From contig NZ_CP095390.1 in NCBI RefSeq assembly GCF_023008585.1, positions 2,542,001-2,606,000 of the forward strand: 64,000 nt of DNA, in the 5' to 3' direction. The position numbers were made by a program, and so were the translations under genes. The notes below the pieces were generated by a model. It saw nothing but the letters and a program-made list of their open reading frames with translations. It was not told the DNA's origin and did not search any database. This document shows positions 17,659 through 26,584 of the stretch, in pieces. This stretch comes from Natribaculum breve. Its GTDB lineage: Archaea > Halobacteriota > Halobacteria > Halobacteriales > Natrialbaceae. Within the stretch, counting starts at the first letter, position 1; each line of letters opens with the position of its first letter.

Positions 17659-18747
17659 ATGACAGCTCGGGCGGGTTCAGCGGTCCCCTCTCGGCGGACC
17701 GGTGCGGTCGTCGCCGCGCTGGTCGTCGTCCTCGCGATCGGCGCTCCGGTCAGCACAACGGCGCAGGACGGGAGTCGTGCCGTCGAGGATTCCGAACCCC
17801 AGAACGAGTCCGACGAGGTCGTCGTGCCAGCCAACGTCACGGAGGACGACCAGACGGCAGTACCCGAACAACAGGAACAGGAACAGCCACCCGAAGAACC
17901 GCCACAGGCACCGGTCGAAGAGCCGGAGCCGGCGGAGCCGGTGCCACAGCAAGGCCCCGAGGCCGACGTCACCGTCGACCTCGAGGACGACGACGAGGCG
18001 ATCACCGCCGGCGACGCCGAGACGGTCGAACTGGAGGTGACGAACGACGAGAACGACGAGGTGACGGACGTCGTCGTGACGCTCCAGGCCGGATCGCCGC
18101 TGTACCTCGGCTCCCCGTCGAATCCGCAGTCGACCCGGTCGATCTACGTCGACGAACTCGGAGAGGACGAGACGGAGACGCTCGAGGTCGACGTCGGGAC
18201 GAGCCGAGCGGAGCCCGGGACGTATCCGCTGTTCGCCACCGTCGAGTACGTCGAGGACGAGGACGACGAGCCGACGGTCGGCGGGCCGACGGCTCTCGGC
18301 GTCGAGGTCGACGAAGAACGCGAGTTCGGTGTCGAGAACGTCACCCGGCGGGTCACGATAGACCGCGAGGGCGTCTACGCGGTCCGGATCACCAACGAGG
18401 GCGACGAGGCGGTGACGGGCGTCGTCGCCACGATGGAGACCGCGCCGCCGCTGTCGAGTGCGTCGCCGACCGCGTACGTCGGCACGCTCGGTCCGGACGA
18501 GTCGCGAACGGCCCGGTTCGCACTCGAGGTGTCCGAGGACGCAGTCGCGACGAGAGACAGCGTCGCGATCACGCTCGGCTACGAGACGGCCGCGGGAACC
18601 GACGAGCGGACGACCACCGGTCCGAAGCTGGTGCCGGTCACGATCACCGAAGACGAAGACGAGACGGACGTCGACACGCTGCTCCCGTTCGTCGTCGTCG
18701 GACTCGTGCTCGTTCTCGCCGCCGTCTGGTGGTTTCGGCGGCGCTGA
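17659..18747 (+). CDS. secreted, membrane-anchored surface protein with COG1361/CARDB-like domains
   Basis: This 362-residue protein has a signal peptide (hydrophobic run VVAALVVVLAIGAPVSTTA, about residues 17-35). A Gln/Pro/Glu-rich linker at about 70-115 follows, then two Ig-like domains of the S-layer/COG1361 type (about 118-215 and 220-330). The protein ends in a transmembrane helix (LLPFVVVGLVLVLAAVWW) with a basic RRR. The architecture suggests it is displayed outside the membrane and anchored at its C-terminus. It lies head-to-head between the ATPase and permease genes of an ABC exporter, so a role with that transporter is possible but unproven. Confidence 0.8.
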   Translation: MTARAGSAVPSRRTGAVVAALVVVLAIGAPVSTTAQDGSRAVEDSEPQNESDEVVVPANVTEDDQTAVPEQQEQEQPPEEPPQAPVEEPEPAEPVPQQGPEADVTVDLEDDDEAITAGDAETVELEVTNDENDEVTDVVVTLQAGSPLYLGSPSNPQSTRSIYVDELGEDETETLEVDVGTSRAEPGTYPLFATVEYVEDEDDEPTVGGPTALGVEVDEEREFGVENVTRRVTIDREGVYAVRITNEGDEAVTGVVATMETAPPLSSASPTAYVGTLGPDESRTARFALEVSEDAVATRDSVAITLGYETAAGTDERTTTGPKLVPVTITEDEDETDVDTLLPFVVVGLVLVLAAVWWFRRR

Positions 18748-18790
18748 CCTCGGCGTCGGCTCTCGACCGCGACGTCGTCTCCGTCGCTCC

Positions 18791-19750
18791 TCACCCACCG
18801 CCGTCCGTCGCCGCGGGCTCGACGTCGCCGTCGGGTACGTCCTCGTCTTCGTTCTCGTCCTCACCGCCGTAGAAGTGCATGAAGACGTCCTCGAGCGACG
18901 CCTCGCGGACCTCGAGGTCCTCGACCGTGTACTCGTGGAGTCGGTCGACGAGCGCGTCGTACTCCCGCGAGAGGACGAGGTGGTAGGCGTCGCCGTCGCG
19001 GTCGATGCTCGAGACGCCCGGAAACTCGAGGTCCTCGAGCGGCGGCTCTTCGGCCAGTCGCACGTGGACGACGGTCCCGCTCTCGGCGAGCAGTTCTCCG
19101 ACCTCCTCGAGTGCGATCAGTCGCCCGTCGCGGATGATCCCCACGCGGTCGCAGATCCGCCGGACCTCGCTCAGGACGTGCGAAGAGAGAAAGCTCGTCT
19201 TCCCCTGGGCCTGGCGCTCGTCGAGGAACTCGTAGAACTCGTTTTGCACCAGCGGGTCGAGTCCGGCGGTCGGTTCGTCCATGATCGCGAGGTCGGGATC
19301 GTGCATGAACGTCGCCACGATGGCGAGTTTCTGGCGATTCCCGCTCGAGTAGGCCTTGACGTCGCGCTCGAGGGGCACGGGAAAGCGCCCGAGGAGTTCC
19401 TCGCGGCGGTCGTCGCCGCGGATCCGACCGAAGTACTCGAGGATCTCCTCGCCGGAGACCCGATCGTAGAAGGCGACGTCGCTCGGCAGGTAGCCGAGAC
19501 GGCGTTTGGCCTCGAGGAGTTCCGCCCGGTCTGTCACGTCGTTGCCGAAGAGCCAGGCATCGCCCTCGGTCGGGGCCAATAGGCCGAGCAGGACGCGGAT
19601 CGCCGTCGACTTGCCCGCGCCGTTCGGTCCCAGGAAACCGAAGATGTCGCCGCGCTCGACGGTGAAGGTGAGGTCCTCGGCTCCGCGCACGTCGCCGTAG
19701 TACTTCGTCAGGCCCTCGACCTCGATCGGCGGCGCGCTCGAGTCGGACAC
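18791..19750 (-). CDS. ABC transporter ATP-binding protein
   Basis: This 319-residue ATPase is of the ABC-2 exporter class. It has Walker A GPNGAGKST (about residues 39-47), the signature YSSGNRQKL (in place of the usual LSGGQ), Walker B LAIMDEPTAGLDP and the switch LSSHVLSE. The C-terminal 80 residues form the accessory domain common in multidrug or Nod-type exporters. The tail is acidic (EDENEDEDVPDGD). The likely partner is the permease at 16677-17471. Confidence 0.92.
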   Translation of the reverse strand: MSDSSAPPIEVEGLTKYYGDVRGAEDLTFTVERGDIFGFLGPNGAGKSTAIRVLLGLLAPTEGDAWLFGNDVTDRAELLEAKRRLGYLPSDVAFYDRVSGEEILEYFGRIRGDDRREELLGRFPVPLERDVKAYSSGNRQKLAIVATFMHDPDLAIMDEPTAGLDPLVQNEFYEFLDERQAQGKTSFLSSHVLSEVRRICDRVGIIRDGRLIALEEVGELLAESGTVVHVRLAEEPPLEDLEFPGVSSIDRDGDAYHLVLSREYDALVDRLHEYTVEDLEVREASLEDVFMHFYGGEDENEDEDVPDGDVEPAATDGGG

Positions 19751-19865
19751 GGTAAAACGATGGATCGCGAGGCGTTTATAGTTGCGTCGTCCGCTGGCGT
19801 TCTGACGGACTCTCCAGGGACGCGACAGAAAGAATATCTGTTACAGGGCGCTCGCGAGCGGGCAG

Positions 19866-20270
19866 TTACTCGAGAGCGAACGTCTCGCGACCCAGGTACC
19901 GTCCGCTGACCCAGCACTCGACGGCGAGCCACGCGGCGTACGGCACCACGACCAGCAGGAGGAGGGTCCACACCGTGGCGGATCCCTCGAGCAGGGCCAC
20001 GAGTCCACCGACGCCGAGGAAGAACGCCACGGAGCCGAGAGCGAGCGCCGCCAGTCGGGTCCACGGGACCGTCACGACGCCGAGTGAGATCCGTTCCCGG
20101 AGACCGGCGAGCAGTAACGCGAGGGCGACGAGCGTGAGCACGCCGATCGTCGCGAGCGACTCGAGGTCGCCCGGGACGCCGAACGCAAAGAGGAGCAGCC
20201 CCATCCCGGCCAGCATCGCCAGTCCGCCCGCGGCGAGGCCGTGGCGAAACGTCTCCCGGCGTTCGTTCAT
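19866..20270 (-). CDS. four-helix membrane protein of unknown function
   Basis: This 134-residue protein has four hydrophobic segments (about residues 14-32, 38-58, 68-90 and 98-115), with a short basic N-terminus MNERRETFRHGLAAG. No family was recognised. It lies between the ABC exporter ATPase and uvrA, all on the minus strand. Repeat B copy 2 sits between its start and the uvrA stop. Confidence 0.65.
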   Translation of the reverse strand: MNERRETFRHGLAAGGLAMLAGMGLLLFAFGVPGDLESLATIGVLTLVALALLLAGLRERISLGVVTVPWTRLAALALGSVAFFLGVGGLVALLEGSATVWTLLLLVVVPYAAWLAVECWVSGRYLGRETFALE

Positions 20271-20341
20271 CTATAGGCCGAGAGACAGTACCTCGAGCAA
20301 TAGTCGTTTCGGCGCGCCGGACAGACGTCGACCCCCGTCGC

Positions 20342-20427
20342 TCACAACGATAGCTGTGAGTCTGTACCGCCGCAACCGCGAACCGTCGTGCGGTTGCGGC
20401 GGCACCCAGTCACAGCCATCATCGTCA
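20342..20427. repeat. family B palindromic repeat, copy 2
   Basis: This copy of about 86 bp has ends TCACAACGATAGCTGTGA and CACAGCCATCATCGTCA, and an inner stem CCGCCGCAACCGC/GCGGTTGCGGCGG. The terminal TCA is the complement of the uvrA stop codon. The end of the uvrA gene and the end of the repeat therefore share bases. Confidence 0.9.
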
Positions 20428-23382
20428 GTCGTCGTCGGTCGGTGCAGTCACGGGTTCGACGCGCTGGCCGCGTGGCCCCTCGAGGTCGACCTTCGGGAGC
20501 AGGTCACGGAGATAGCGGCCGGTGTGGGACTCCTCGAGGCGGGCCACTTCTTCGGGAGTGCCGGTGGCGACGACCTCGCCGCCCTTTTCGCCGCCCTCGG
20601 GACCGAGGTCGATGACGTGGTCGGCGTTCTTCACGAGGTCGAGTTCGTGTTCGATGACGACGACGGTGTTGCCGTTGTCGGTCAGCCGGTGGAGGACGTC
20701 GATGAGCTTGCGCTCGTCCTCGCTGTGGAGGCCGGTCGTCGGCTCGTCGAGCAAGTAGAGCGTGTCGCCGGTGTCGCGCTTGCCGAGTTCCTCGGCGAGT
20801 TTGATCCGCTGGGCCTCGCCGCCCGACAGCGTCGTCGAGGGCTGACCGAGTTTCATGTAATCGAGGCCGACGTCCTTCAGCAGTTTGAGCCGGCGGCGGA
20901 TCTGACTCGAGGACTCGAAGAAGTCGTAGGCCTCCTCGACCGACATCTCGAGGACGTCGGCGATCGTCTTGCCCTTGTAGGTGACGTCCAGGGTGGCGTC
21001 GTTGTAGCGTGCACCGTCGCACTCCTCACAGGGGACGTACACGTCGCTCAGGAAGTTCATCTCGATTTTCACCGTCCCTTGCCCGCCACACTCCTCGCAG
21101 CGGCCGCCCTTGACGTTAAACGAGAAGCGCCCCTTCTCGTAGCCGCGCTGTTTGGCGAGTTTCGTCTCGGCGAACAGTTCGCGGACGTAGTCGAAGACGC
21201 CGGTGTACGTCGCGGGGTTCGAACGCGGCGTGCGACCGATCGGCGACTGGTCGATCAGCCGGACGGTCTCGATCTGGTCGAGTCCCTCGAGGTCGTCGTG
21301 GTCGCCCGGGATCACCGAGGTGTTGTCGTTCATCTCGCGGGCCAGCCCCTTGTAGAGGACCTCGTGCATGAGCGTCGACTTCCCCGACCCCGAGACGCCC
21401 GTGATCGCCGTAAAGCAGCCAAGCGGGACGTCGACGTCGACGTTCGCGAGGTTGTGCTGGCGCGCGCCGCGGATCGTCAACGCGCCGTCGGGGTCGCGTC
21501 GCTCGTCGGGGACGGGGATCTGCTCGCGCCCGGAGAGGTAGTCGCCCGTGATCGACTCCTCGCAGGCTTTGACCTCCTCGACGGGCCCGTTGACGACGAC
21601 CTCGCCGCCGCGCTTGCCGGGACCGGGACCCATGTCGATGACGGTGTCCGCCCGGCGCATCGTCTCCTCGTCGTGTTCGACCACGAGCAGGGTGTTCCCG
21701 AGGTCCCGCAGTTCCTCTAAGGTGTTCAGCAGGCGGTCGTTGTCCCGCTGGTGGAGCCCGATCGACGGCTCGTCGAGCACGTAGAGGACGCCGACGAGAC
21801 CGGAGCCGATCTGCGTCGCCAGCCGAATGCGCTGGCTCTCGCCACCCGACAGGGTGGAAGCCTCCCGGTCCAGGGTGAGGTACTCGAGGCCGACCTCGCA
21901 CATGAACCCGAGACGGGCGCGGATCTCCTTTAAGATCTCCTCGGCGATCACCTTCTCGCGCTCGGTGAGGTCGGCCTCCATCGACTCGAAGTGCGCTAAG
22001 GCGTCGCCGATGCTCATCGCGTTGATCTCGGTGATCGACGTCCCGTCGACCAGCACCGCACGCGAGGCGGGTTTCAGGCGCGTGCCGTCACAGGCCGGAC
22101 ACTCCGTGACCGACATGTAGTCCTCGATGTGCTCGCGGGTGGAGTCGGAGTCGGTCTCGAGGTAGCGTCGCTCTAGGTTCGGGATCACGCCCTCGAAGCG
22201 TTTTTTCTTCCGCCGGGTGCCGTTTCTCGTGTTCCGCTCGAACAGCACCTGCCCGTCGGTGCCGTAGAGGAACGCCCGCTGGATCTCCTCGTCGAGTTCC
22301 TCGAACGGCGTCTCGAGGGAGACGTCGAAGTGGTCGGCGACCGCGTCGAGTCGCGTCTGGTAGTACGACCGGTTGTAGCTCCAGGGTTCGAAGACGTGCT
22401 TTAGCGGCTTCGAGGGGTCCTGGATCACGAGGTCCTCGTCGACTTCCTTCGTCTCGCCGAGTCCCTCACACTCCGGACAGGCACCGTGTGGCGAGTTGAA
22501 AGAGAACGAGCGGGTCTCGATCTCCGGAACGTCGATCCCACAGTGGGTACACGCGAGGTCCTTCGAGAACTCGACGACGACGCGGTCGTCGTCCGCCGCT
22601 TCGTCGCCCAGCGCGCCGGTCGACCGGGCCTCCTCGCCGAGGTCCGCGTCCGCCGGCGGATCGGGGAGGATCACCTTGAGGATGCCCTCCGCCTCGTCGA
22701 GCGCCGTCTCGACGCTGTCGACGATCCGCGGGCGGTCCTCGACGCTGACTTTCACGCGGTCGACGATCACGTCGATCGTGTGGTCGTAGTTCTCGTCGAG
22801 CTCCGGCGGCTCGAGCGTGAGGTCGTGTTCTTCACCGTCGACCTCGACCCGCGAGTAGCCCTCCGAGACGAGTTCGTCGAAGAGGTCTTCGAACGCGCCC
22901 TTCTGGTCGCGGACGACGGGCGCGGCGAGTTTCGCCTTCGTCCCTTCGGGCAACTCGAGGATGCGCTCGACCATGTTCTGGGCGCTCTGCTCGCCGACCT
23001 CGCGGCCACACTCGGGACAGTGGGGCGTGCCGACGCGGGCGTACAGCAGGCGGAGGTAGTCGTGCAGTTCCGTCACCGTGCCGACCGTCGATCGGGGGTT
23101 GTTGGCGGCGTTTTTCTGGTCGATCGAGATCGCCGGGGACAGCCCCTCGACGGTCTCGACCTGGGGTTTGTCCATCTGCCCGAGGAAGTTCCGGGCGTAC
23201 GCCGAGAGGCTCTCGATGTACCGGCGCTGGCCCTCGGCGTAGACCGTCTCGAACGCGAGCGAGGACTTGCCCGACCCCGAAAGGCCGGTGACGACGGTAA
23301 ACTCCTCGCGCGGAATCGAGACGTCGAGGTCCTTCAGGTTGTGCTCCTGTGCACCCCGCACCTCGATGTACTCCTTGCTCAT
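20425..23382 (-). CDS. uvrA: excinuclease ABC subunit UvrA
   Basis: UvrA is the damage-recognition ATPase of nucleotide excision repair. The 985-residue protein has two ABC modules: the first Walker A is GLSGSGKSS (about residues 33-41) and the second is GVSGSGKST. Signature motifs LSGGESQRIRLA and LSGGEAQRIKLA are present, as are Walker B segments LYVLDEPSIGLH and LYLLDEPTTGLH. Zinc modules include CPECGREV, CPECEG, CPACDG and the central CEECGGQGTVKIEMNFL...CEEC group. Bacterial-type Uvr proteins are usual in haloarchaea. uvrB and uvrC are not in this window. The stop codon is shared with repeat B copy 2. Confidence 0.97.
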   Translation of the reverse strand: MSKEYIEVRGAQEHNLKDLDVSIPREEFTVVTGLSGSGKSSLAFETVYAEGQRRYIESLSAYARNFLGQMDKPQVETVEGLSPAISIDQKNAANNPRSTVGTVTELHDYLRLLYARVGTPHCPECGREVGEQSAQNMVERILELPEGTKAKLAAPVVRDQKGAFEDLFDELVSEGYSRVEVDGEEHDLTLEPPELDENYDHTIDVIVDRVKVSVEDRPRIVDSVETALDEAEGILKVILPDPPADADLGEEARSTGALGDEAADDDRVVVEFSKDLACTHCGIDVPEIETRSFSFNSPHGACPECEGLGETKEVDEDLVIQDPSKPLKHVFEPWSYNRSYYQTRLDAVADHFDVSLETPFEELDEEIQRAFLYGTDGQVLFERNTRNGTRRKKKRFEGVIPNLERRYLETDSDSTREHIEDYMSVTECPACDGTRLKPASRAVLVDGTSITEINAMSIGDALAHFESMEADLTEREKVIAEEILKEIRARLGFMCEVGLEYLTLDREASTLSGGESQRIRLATQIGSGLVGVLYVLDEPSIGLHQRDNDRLLNTLEELRDLGNTLLVVEHDEETMRRADTVIDMGPGPGKRGGEVVVNGPVEEVKACEESITGDYLSGREQIPVPDERRDPDGALTIRGARQHNLANVDVDVPLGCFTAITGVSGSGKSTLMHEVLYKGLAREMNDNTSVIPGDHDDLEGLDQIETVRLIDQSPIGRTPRSNPATYTGVFDYVRELFAETKLAKQRGYEKGRFSFNVKGGRCEECGGQGTVKIEMNFLSDVYVPCEECDGARYNDATLDVTYKGKTIADVLEMSVEEAYDFFESSSQIRRRLKLLKDVGLDYMKLGQPSTTLSGGEAQRIKLAEELGKRDTGDTLYLLDEPTTGLHSEDERKLIDVLHRLTDNGNTVVVIEHELDLVKNADHVIDLGPEGGEKGGEVVATGTPEEVARLEESHTGRYLRDLLPKVDLEGPRGQRVEPVTAPTDDD

Positions 23383-23471
23383 CTAGAGGCAGCCAGCAAC
23401 CGCAGAAATGAAGGGTTGTCGGTTGCGGAACCGGCCGGGGCGAAAGTGAAACGTTCGCCGCGCGGACGCGC

Positions 23472-23557
23472 TCACAACGATGGCTGTGAGTCTGTACCGC
23501 CGCAACCGCGAACCGTCGTGCGGTTGCGTCGGCACCCGGTCACAGCCACCACGATCA
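23472..23557. repeat. family B palindromic repeat, copy 3
   Basis: This copy of about 86 bp is close in sequence to copy 2 but with GGTTGCGTCGG in the right inner arm. Its TCA end coincides with the stop codon of the following minus-strand USP gene. It lies between that stop and the uvrA start. Confidence 0.9.
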
Positions 23558-23986
23558 CTCGTCTGCGTCCGGTTCCGGCACGATCGCGACCGGAACCGAC
23601 GACAGCCGGACGAGGCGGTCGGGCGTGCTACCGAGGATCGCAGACTCGAGTTCGCCCGCCTCGCTGCGGCCGACGAGGATCATGTCGGCGTCCACCTCCT
23701 CGGCGCGTGCGAGGATCTGCTCGGCCGGTTTTCCCCGGCGGACGTCGCCGTGGACCTCGAGGTCGCGGTCGGCGTAGGCGGCGACGAGGTCGTCGACGAG
23801 CGTCGTCGCCGCGCGATTGAGTGCGTCGACCTCCTCGACGCCGAATCGCATCGGGCTCCCGGGCGGTTCGACGACGGTGACGACGTGGAGCGTCGCCCCG
23901 AGCTGGTCGGCGACCGCGACCGCGTGCTCGAGCGTCTCCCGTGCCGTATCGCCGTCGTCGACCGCGACCAGAATCGTGTCGTACAT
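23555..23986 (-). CDS. universal stress protein, single domain, divergent ATP loop
   Basis: This 143-residue UspA-fold protein starts MYDTILVAVDDGDTARETLE. USP proteins bind ATP or act as dimeric stress or metabolic modulators in the cytoplasm. Its C-terminal loop reads VGRSEAGELESAILGST, so the second glycine of the ATP motif Gx2Gx9G(S/T) is replaced by glutamate. It may therefore be an ATP-independent form. A TTTAACC-type TATA element lies about 35 bp upstream. It is divergent from the next USP gene. Confidence 0.9.
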   Translation of the reverse strand: MYDTILVAVDDGDTARETLEHAVAVADQLGATLHVVTVVEPPGSPMRFGVEEVDALNRAATTLVDDLVAAYADRDLEVHGDVRRGKPAEQILARAEEVDADMILVGRSEAGELESAILGSTPDRLVRLSSVPVAIVPEPDADE

Positions 23987-24092
23987 CGTCCGGCCTCGGC
24001 GACGGTAGCGCGCCTGCAGGTTTAACCGTGTGGATCGTGTGACGGCGACCGCAGTTCACCTTTTTCTTTCTCCCGAACGTACACTCCCGGGT

Positions 24093-24542
24093 ATGAGTGA
24101 CCACATTCTCGTGCCGGTCGACGGCTCACCACTGTCGCGACGCGCTCTCGAGGTCGCACTCGAGGAGTATTCGGACGCGGAGATCACCGCGTTACACGTC
24201 ATCGATCCGACCGAACCGGGCTACAGCGTCGCCGGCGTGGAGTTCCAGACCGACGTCGAACCGCGCCACGGCTCCGAGCAGTGGTACGAGCGCGCCGAGG
24301 AACTCGCGACGGAGTTGCTCGACGAGCTGACGGAGACCGCAGACGAGCACGACGCGTCGATCACGACCGAGGTCGTCACCGGACGTGCAGACCGGGAGAT
24401 CGTCGACTACGCCGATTCCCACGACGTCGATCACATCATCATGGGCAGTCACGGCCGTGGTGGAGACGTCCATCTGCTCCTCGGCAGCGTCACCGAGGCC
24501 GTCGCGTTCCGGGCACCGATGCGCGTGACGCTGATCCGGTAA
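24093..24542 (+). CDS. universal stress protein, ATP-binding type
   Basis: This single USP domain has 149 residues, starting MSDHILVPVDGSPLSRRALE. The ATP motif is intact (MGSHGRGGDVHLLLGS, Gx2Gx9GS). A pyrimidine/T-rich TATA-like CCTTTTTCTTTC is centred about 28 bp before the ATG, which excludes the longer upstream frame. The mobA gene begins a few bases after its stop, so the two are probably one transcript. Confidence 0.92.
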   Translation: MSDHILVPVDGSPLSRRALEVALEEYSDAEITALHVIDPTEPGYSVAGVEFQTDVEPRHGSEQWYERAEELATELLDELTETADEHDASITTEVVTGRADREIVDYADSHDVDHIIMGSHGRGGDVHLLLGSVTEAVAFRAPMRVTLIR

Positions 24543-24548
24543 CCGGTG

Positions 24549-25202
24549 ATGACCGACGGAGACGAACCCGGTGTCACGGCCGACTCGCGCGCCGGCGTCG
24601 TCCTCGCGGGCGGGTTCTCGACGCGCTTTGGCGACGCGGACAAGGCCGTCGCCGACCTCGGCGGGAAGCCGATGGTTCGCCACGTCGCCGAACGCGTGGC
24701 GACCGTGACCGACGAACTCGTGATCAACTGTCGCGACGAGCAGACGGAGCCGATCCGCGAGGCGCTCGAGCCGTCGCCGGTCGACGCCCGATTCGCCGTC
24801 GATCCGACGCCGGACCTCGGCCCGCTCGGCGGCATCCGGATCGGCCTCGAGGCCGTCGAGTCGCCGTACGCGGCCGTCGTCGCGTGTGACATGCCGTTCG
24901 TCGACCCCGACCTCCTCGCCGCCCTCTTCGAGAAAGCAGAGGGCACGGACGGCGCAGTACCGAAACTGGACGACGGCTGGTACCAGACGACGCAGGCGGT
25001 CTACAGAAGCGAGCCGATGGTCCGGGCGTGTACGAACGCGCTCGAGGAGAGCGACGGACGGGTCCTCGCCGCACTCGAGTACCTCGACTGGGTCGTCGTC
25101 GACGAAGCGACGGTACGCGAGCACGCGCCGCTCGAGACGTTCGAGAGCGTCGACACCCGGGAAGAACTCGAGGCGGCCGAACGGCGACTCGCGCGCCGTT
25201 GA
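24549..25202 (+). CDS. mobA: molybdenum cofactor guanylyltransferase
   Basis: MobA attaches GMP to molybdopterin to make the guanine dinucleotide form of the molybdenum cofactor. The 217-residue protein has the nucleotidyltransferase N-terminal loop VVLAGGFSTRFGDADKAVADL (shown in part as LAGGFSTRFGDADKA), the DPTPDLGPLGGI segment and the metal-binding VVACDMPFVDP. A GTG one codon earlier (24546) is an alternative start. It directly follows a USP gene with only 3-6 bp between, an unexpected partner. No molybdoenzyme gene is in the window. Confidence 0.88.
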   Translation: MTDGDEPGVTADSRAGVVLAGGFSTRFGDADKAVADLGGKPMVRHVAERVATVTDELVINCRDEQTEPIREALEPSPVDARFAVDPTPDLGPLGGIRIGLEAVESPYAAVVACDMPFVDPDLLAALFEKAEGTDGAVPKLDDGWYQTTQAVYRSEPMVRACTNALEESDGRVLAALEYLDWVVVDEATVREHAPLETFESVDTREELEAAERRLARR

Positions 25203-25256
25203 CGTCGATCGGCTGCTGCGAACGGCACGCGCTCTACGCGCCTGCTGGCGACCCGT

Positions 25257-25362
25257 CTATGGACAACAGTCAGTGAATACTCGATCGCGTCTCGACGGCT
25301 GTCGGCAGCGACGACGGCGTCTCGAGTGCGACCGACGTCTGAACCGTGTTGTCCGGCAGTAT
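25257..25362. repeat. diverged family C-like inverted repeat, copy 2
   Basis: An element of about 105 bp lies after mobA. Its left part (ACAGTCAGTGAATACTCGA and CGCGTCTCGACGG) matches the reverse complement of the element at 34236-34317. Its outer ends, TATGGACAACAG and GTTGTCCGGCAGTATA, are inverted repeats. The right end also resembles the ATACTGCCGGAC end of family A. It is clearly related but degraded. Confidence 0.45.
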
Positions 25363-25440
25363 ACACCCACAGGGTCGGCGACACTGGACGACGCTGGATG
25401 ACAGCGACGGAGACAGTCGTCGTCGACGACGGCAGGGTAT

Positions 25441-25452
25441 TTCTTATATACG
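25441..25452 (+). promoter_or_regulatory. TATA box upstream of the tandem-USP gene
   Basis: The sequence TTCTTATATACG stands out in GC-rich DNA and lies about 55 bp before the ATG at 25502. Transcription would begin about 25 bp downstream of it. That leaves a leader of roughly 30 nt, unlike the other USP genes here, which look leaderless. Confidence 0.45.
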
Positions 25453-25501
25453 GTTCGTCGTCGGATTCGAACCCGAGACGCACCGACGTCTCCCCAGTAC
25501 G

Positions 25502-26389
25502 ATGCCAACGAACGTTCTCGTCCCCGTCGACGGCCACGAGCGGGCTTTCGCCGGCCTGGAGTACTGTTTCGCGTCGTTTCCGGACGCGACGATCACCGCG
25601 CTGTACGTCGTCGATCCGACGCGAGACCACTACGCGACCGTCGGCGACGTCGAGTCGCCGGAGCAACGCAGCCAGGACGCCGCAGACCGCGTCCTCGAGA
25701 CAGCAGAGAGCCGCGCGGAGCGTCACGGACGCGACCTGCAGACCGAAACGCGAACCGGCAGGCCACACACCCAAATTCTCGAGCACGCAGTCGAGGAGAA
25801 CGTAGACCACGTCGTCGTCGGAAGCCACGGCGAGTCGCCGATCGCCGGCACCTACCTCGGTCGCGTCGGCGAGGCCGTCGTTCGACGGTCGCCGGTCACG
25901 ACGACGGTCGTCGCGGAACCGCCGGCCGAACTCAGGGAACGCGAGCTGCCGGGACGCGTGCTGGTCCCGGTCGACGGCTCGGAGCAGGCCACCGCCGCGC
26001 TCGTGTACGCACTCGAGGAATTTCCCGACGCGGCGATCACGGCCCTGCACGTCGTCGACCTCCCGTTCGATCACTCGGTCGGGGAGGTCGAGGGAACGTA
26101 CCTCGAGTCGATCCTCGAGGACCTCGACGAACGCAGCGAGGCGATCCTCGAGTCGGCGAGCGAGCGCGCCGACGAACGTGACGCGGCCCTCGAGACGGAC
26201 CGGGCGTACGGATCGCCCGCGAACGAAATCGTCGAGTACGCACTCGACGCGGCGTTCGACCAGCTCGTCATGGGGATCCACGGTCGGTCGCTGGCAGCCC
26301 GACTCGTCACCGGGAGCGTCGCGGAAGCGGTCGCCCACCGCTCGCCGCTTACGGTGACGCTCGTCCGCGGCAGCCCCCACGGGACGTGA
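25502..26389 (+). CDS. tandem universal stress protein (two USP domains)
   Basis: This 295-residue protein has two USP domains. The first starts MPTNVLVPVDGHERA and the second starts about residue 153 with GRVLVPVDGSEQATAALVYA. Loop 1 reads VGSHGESPIAGTYLGR, so the final G(S/T) is GR and ATP binding may be lost. Loop 2 reads MGIHGRSLAARLVTGS, a full ATP motif. One active and one degraded half suggest an internal pseudo-dimer with a single nucleotide site. The start at 25502 was chosen because the upstream part of the frame is repeat-derived. Confidence 0.9.
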   Translation: MPTNVLVPVDGHERAFAGLEYCFASFPDATITALYVVDPTRDHYATVGDVESPEQRSQDAADRVLETAESRAERHGRDLQTETRTGRPHTQILEHAVEENVDHVVVGSHGESPIAGTYLGRVGEAVVRRSPVTTTVVAEPPAELRERELPGRVLVPVDGSEQATAALVYALEEFPDAAITALHVVDLPFDHSVGEVEGTYLESILEDLDERSEAILESASERADERDAALETDRAYGSPANEIVEYALDAAFDQLVMGIHGRSLAARLVTGSVAEAVAHRSPLTVTLVRGSPHGT

Positions 26390-26527
26390 CCCGCTCGAGC
26401 GGCCGTCGCCCGCGTTCGGTCGCGTGATCGCCGCGTCGGCGTTCGGCGACGACTCGCTCTCGCTCGTCGAGTCTCTCGTCTGCCGGGAGTGGAAAAGCTA
26501 CATGCCCGGGAGCACAGTCTCTCGAGT

Positions 26528-26584
26528 ATGAACGAACGAGTCCGCCGCGACGAGTGGCGGCGCGGATCGAGGTGGCCACCGTGA
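26528..26584 (+). CDS. putative 18-residue leader peptide ahead of the MFS gene
   Basis: The ATG at 26528 lies about 31 bp after a weak TATA-like AAAAGCTACA (26493-26502). It could therefore be at or near the 5' end of the transcript. The peptide reads MNERVRRDEWRRGSRWPP, and its TGA (26582-26584) overlaps the GTG start of the transporter. A Shine-Dalgarno-like GAGGTGG lies inside it. It may be a translated leader that couples ribosomes to the main gene; no database support is claimed. Confidence 0.35.
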   Translation: MNERVRRDEWRRGSRWPP

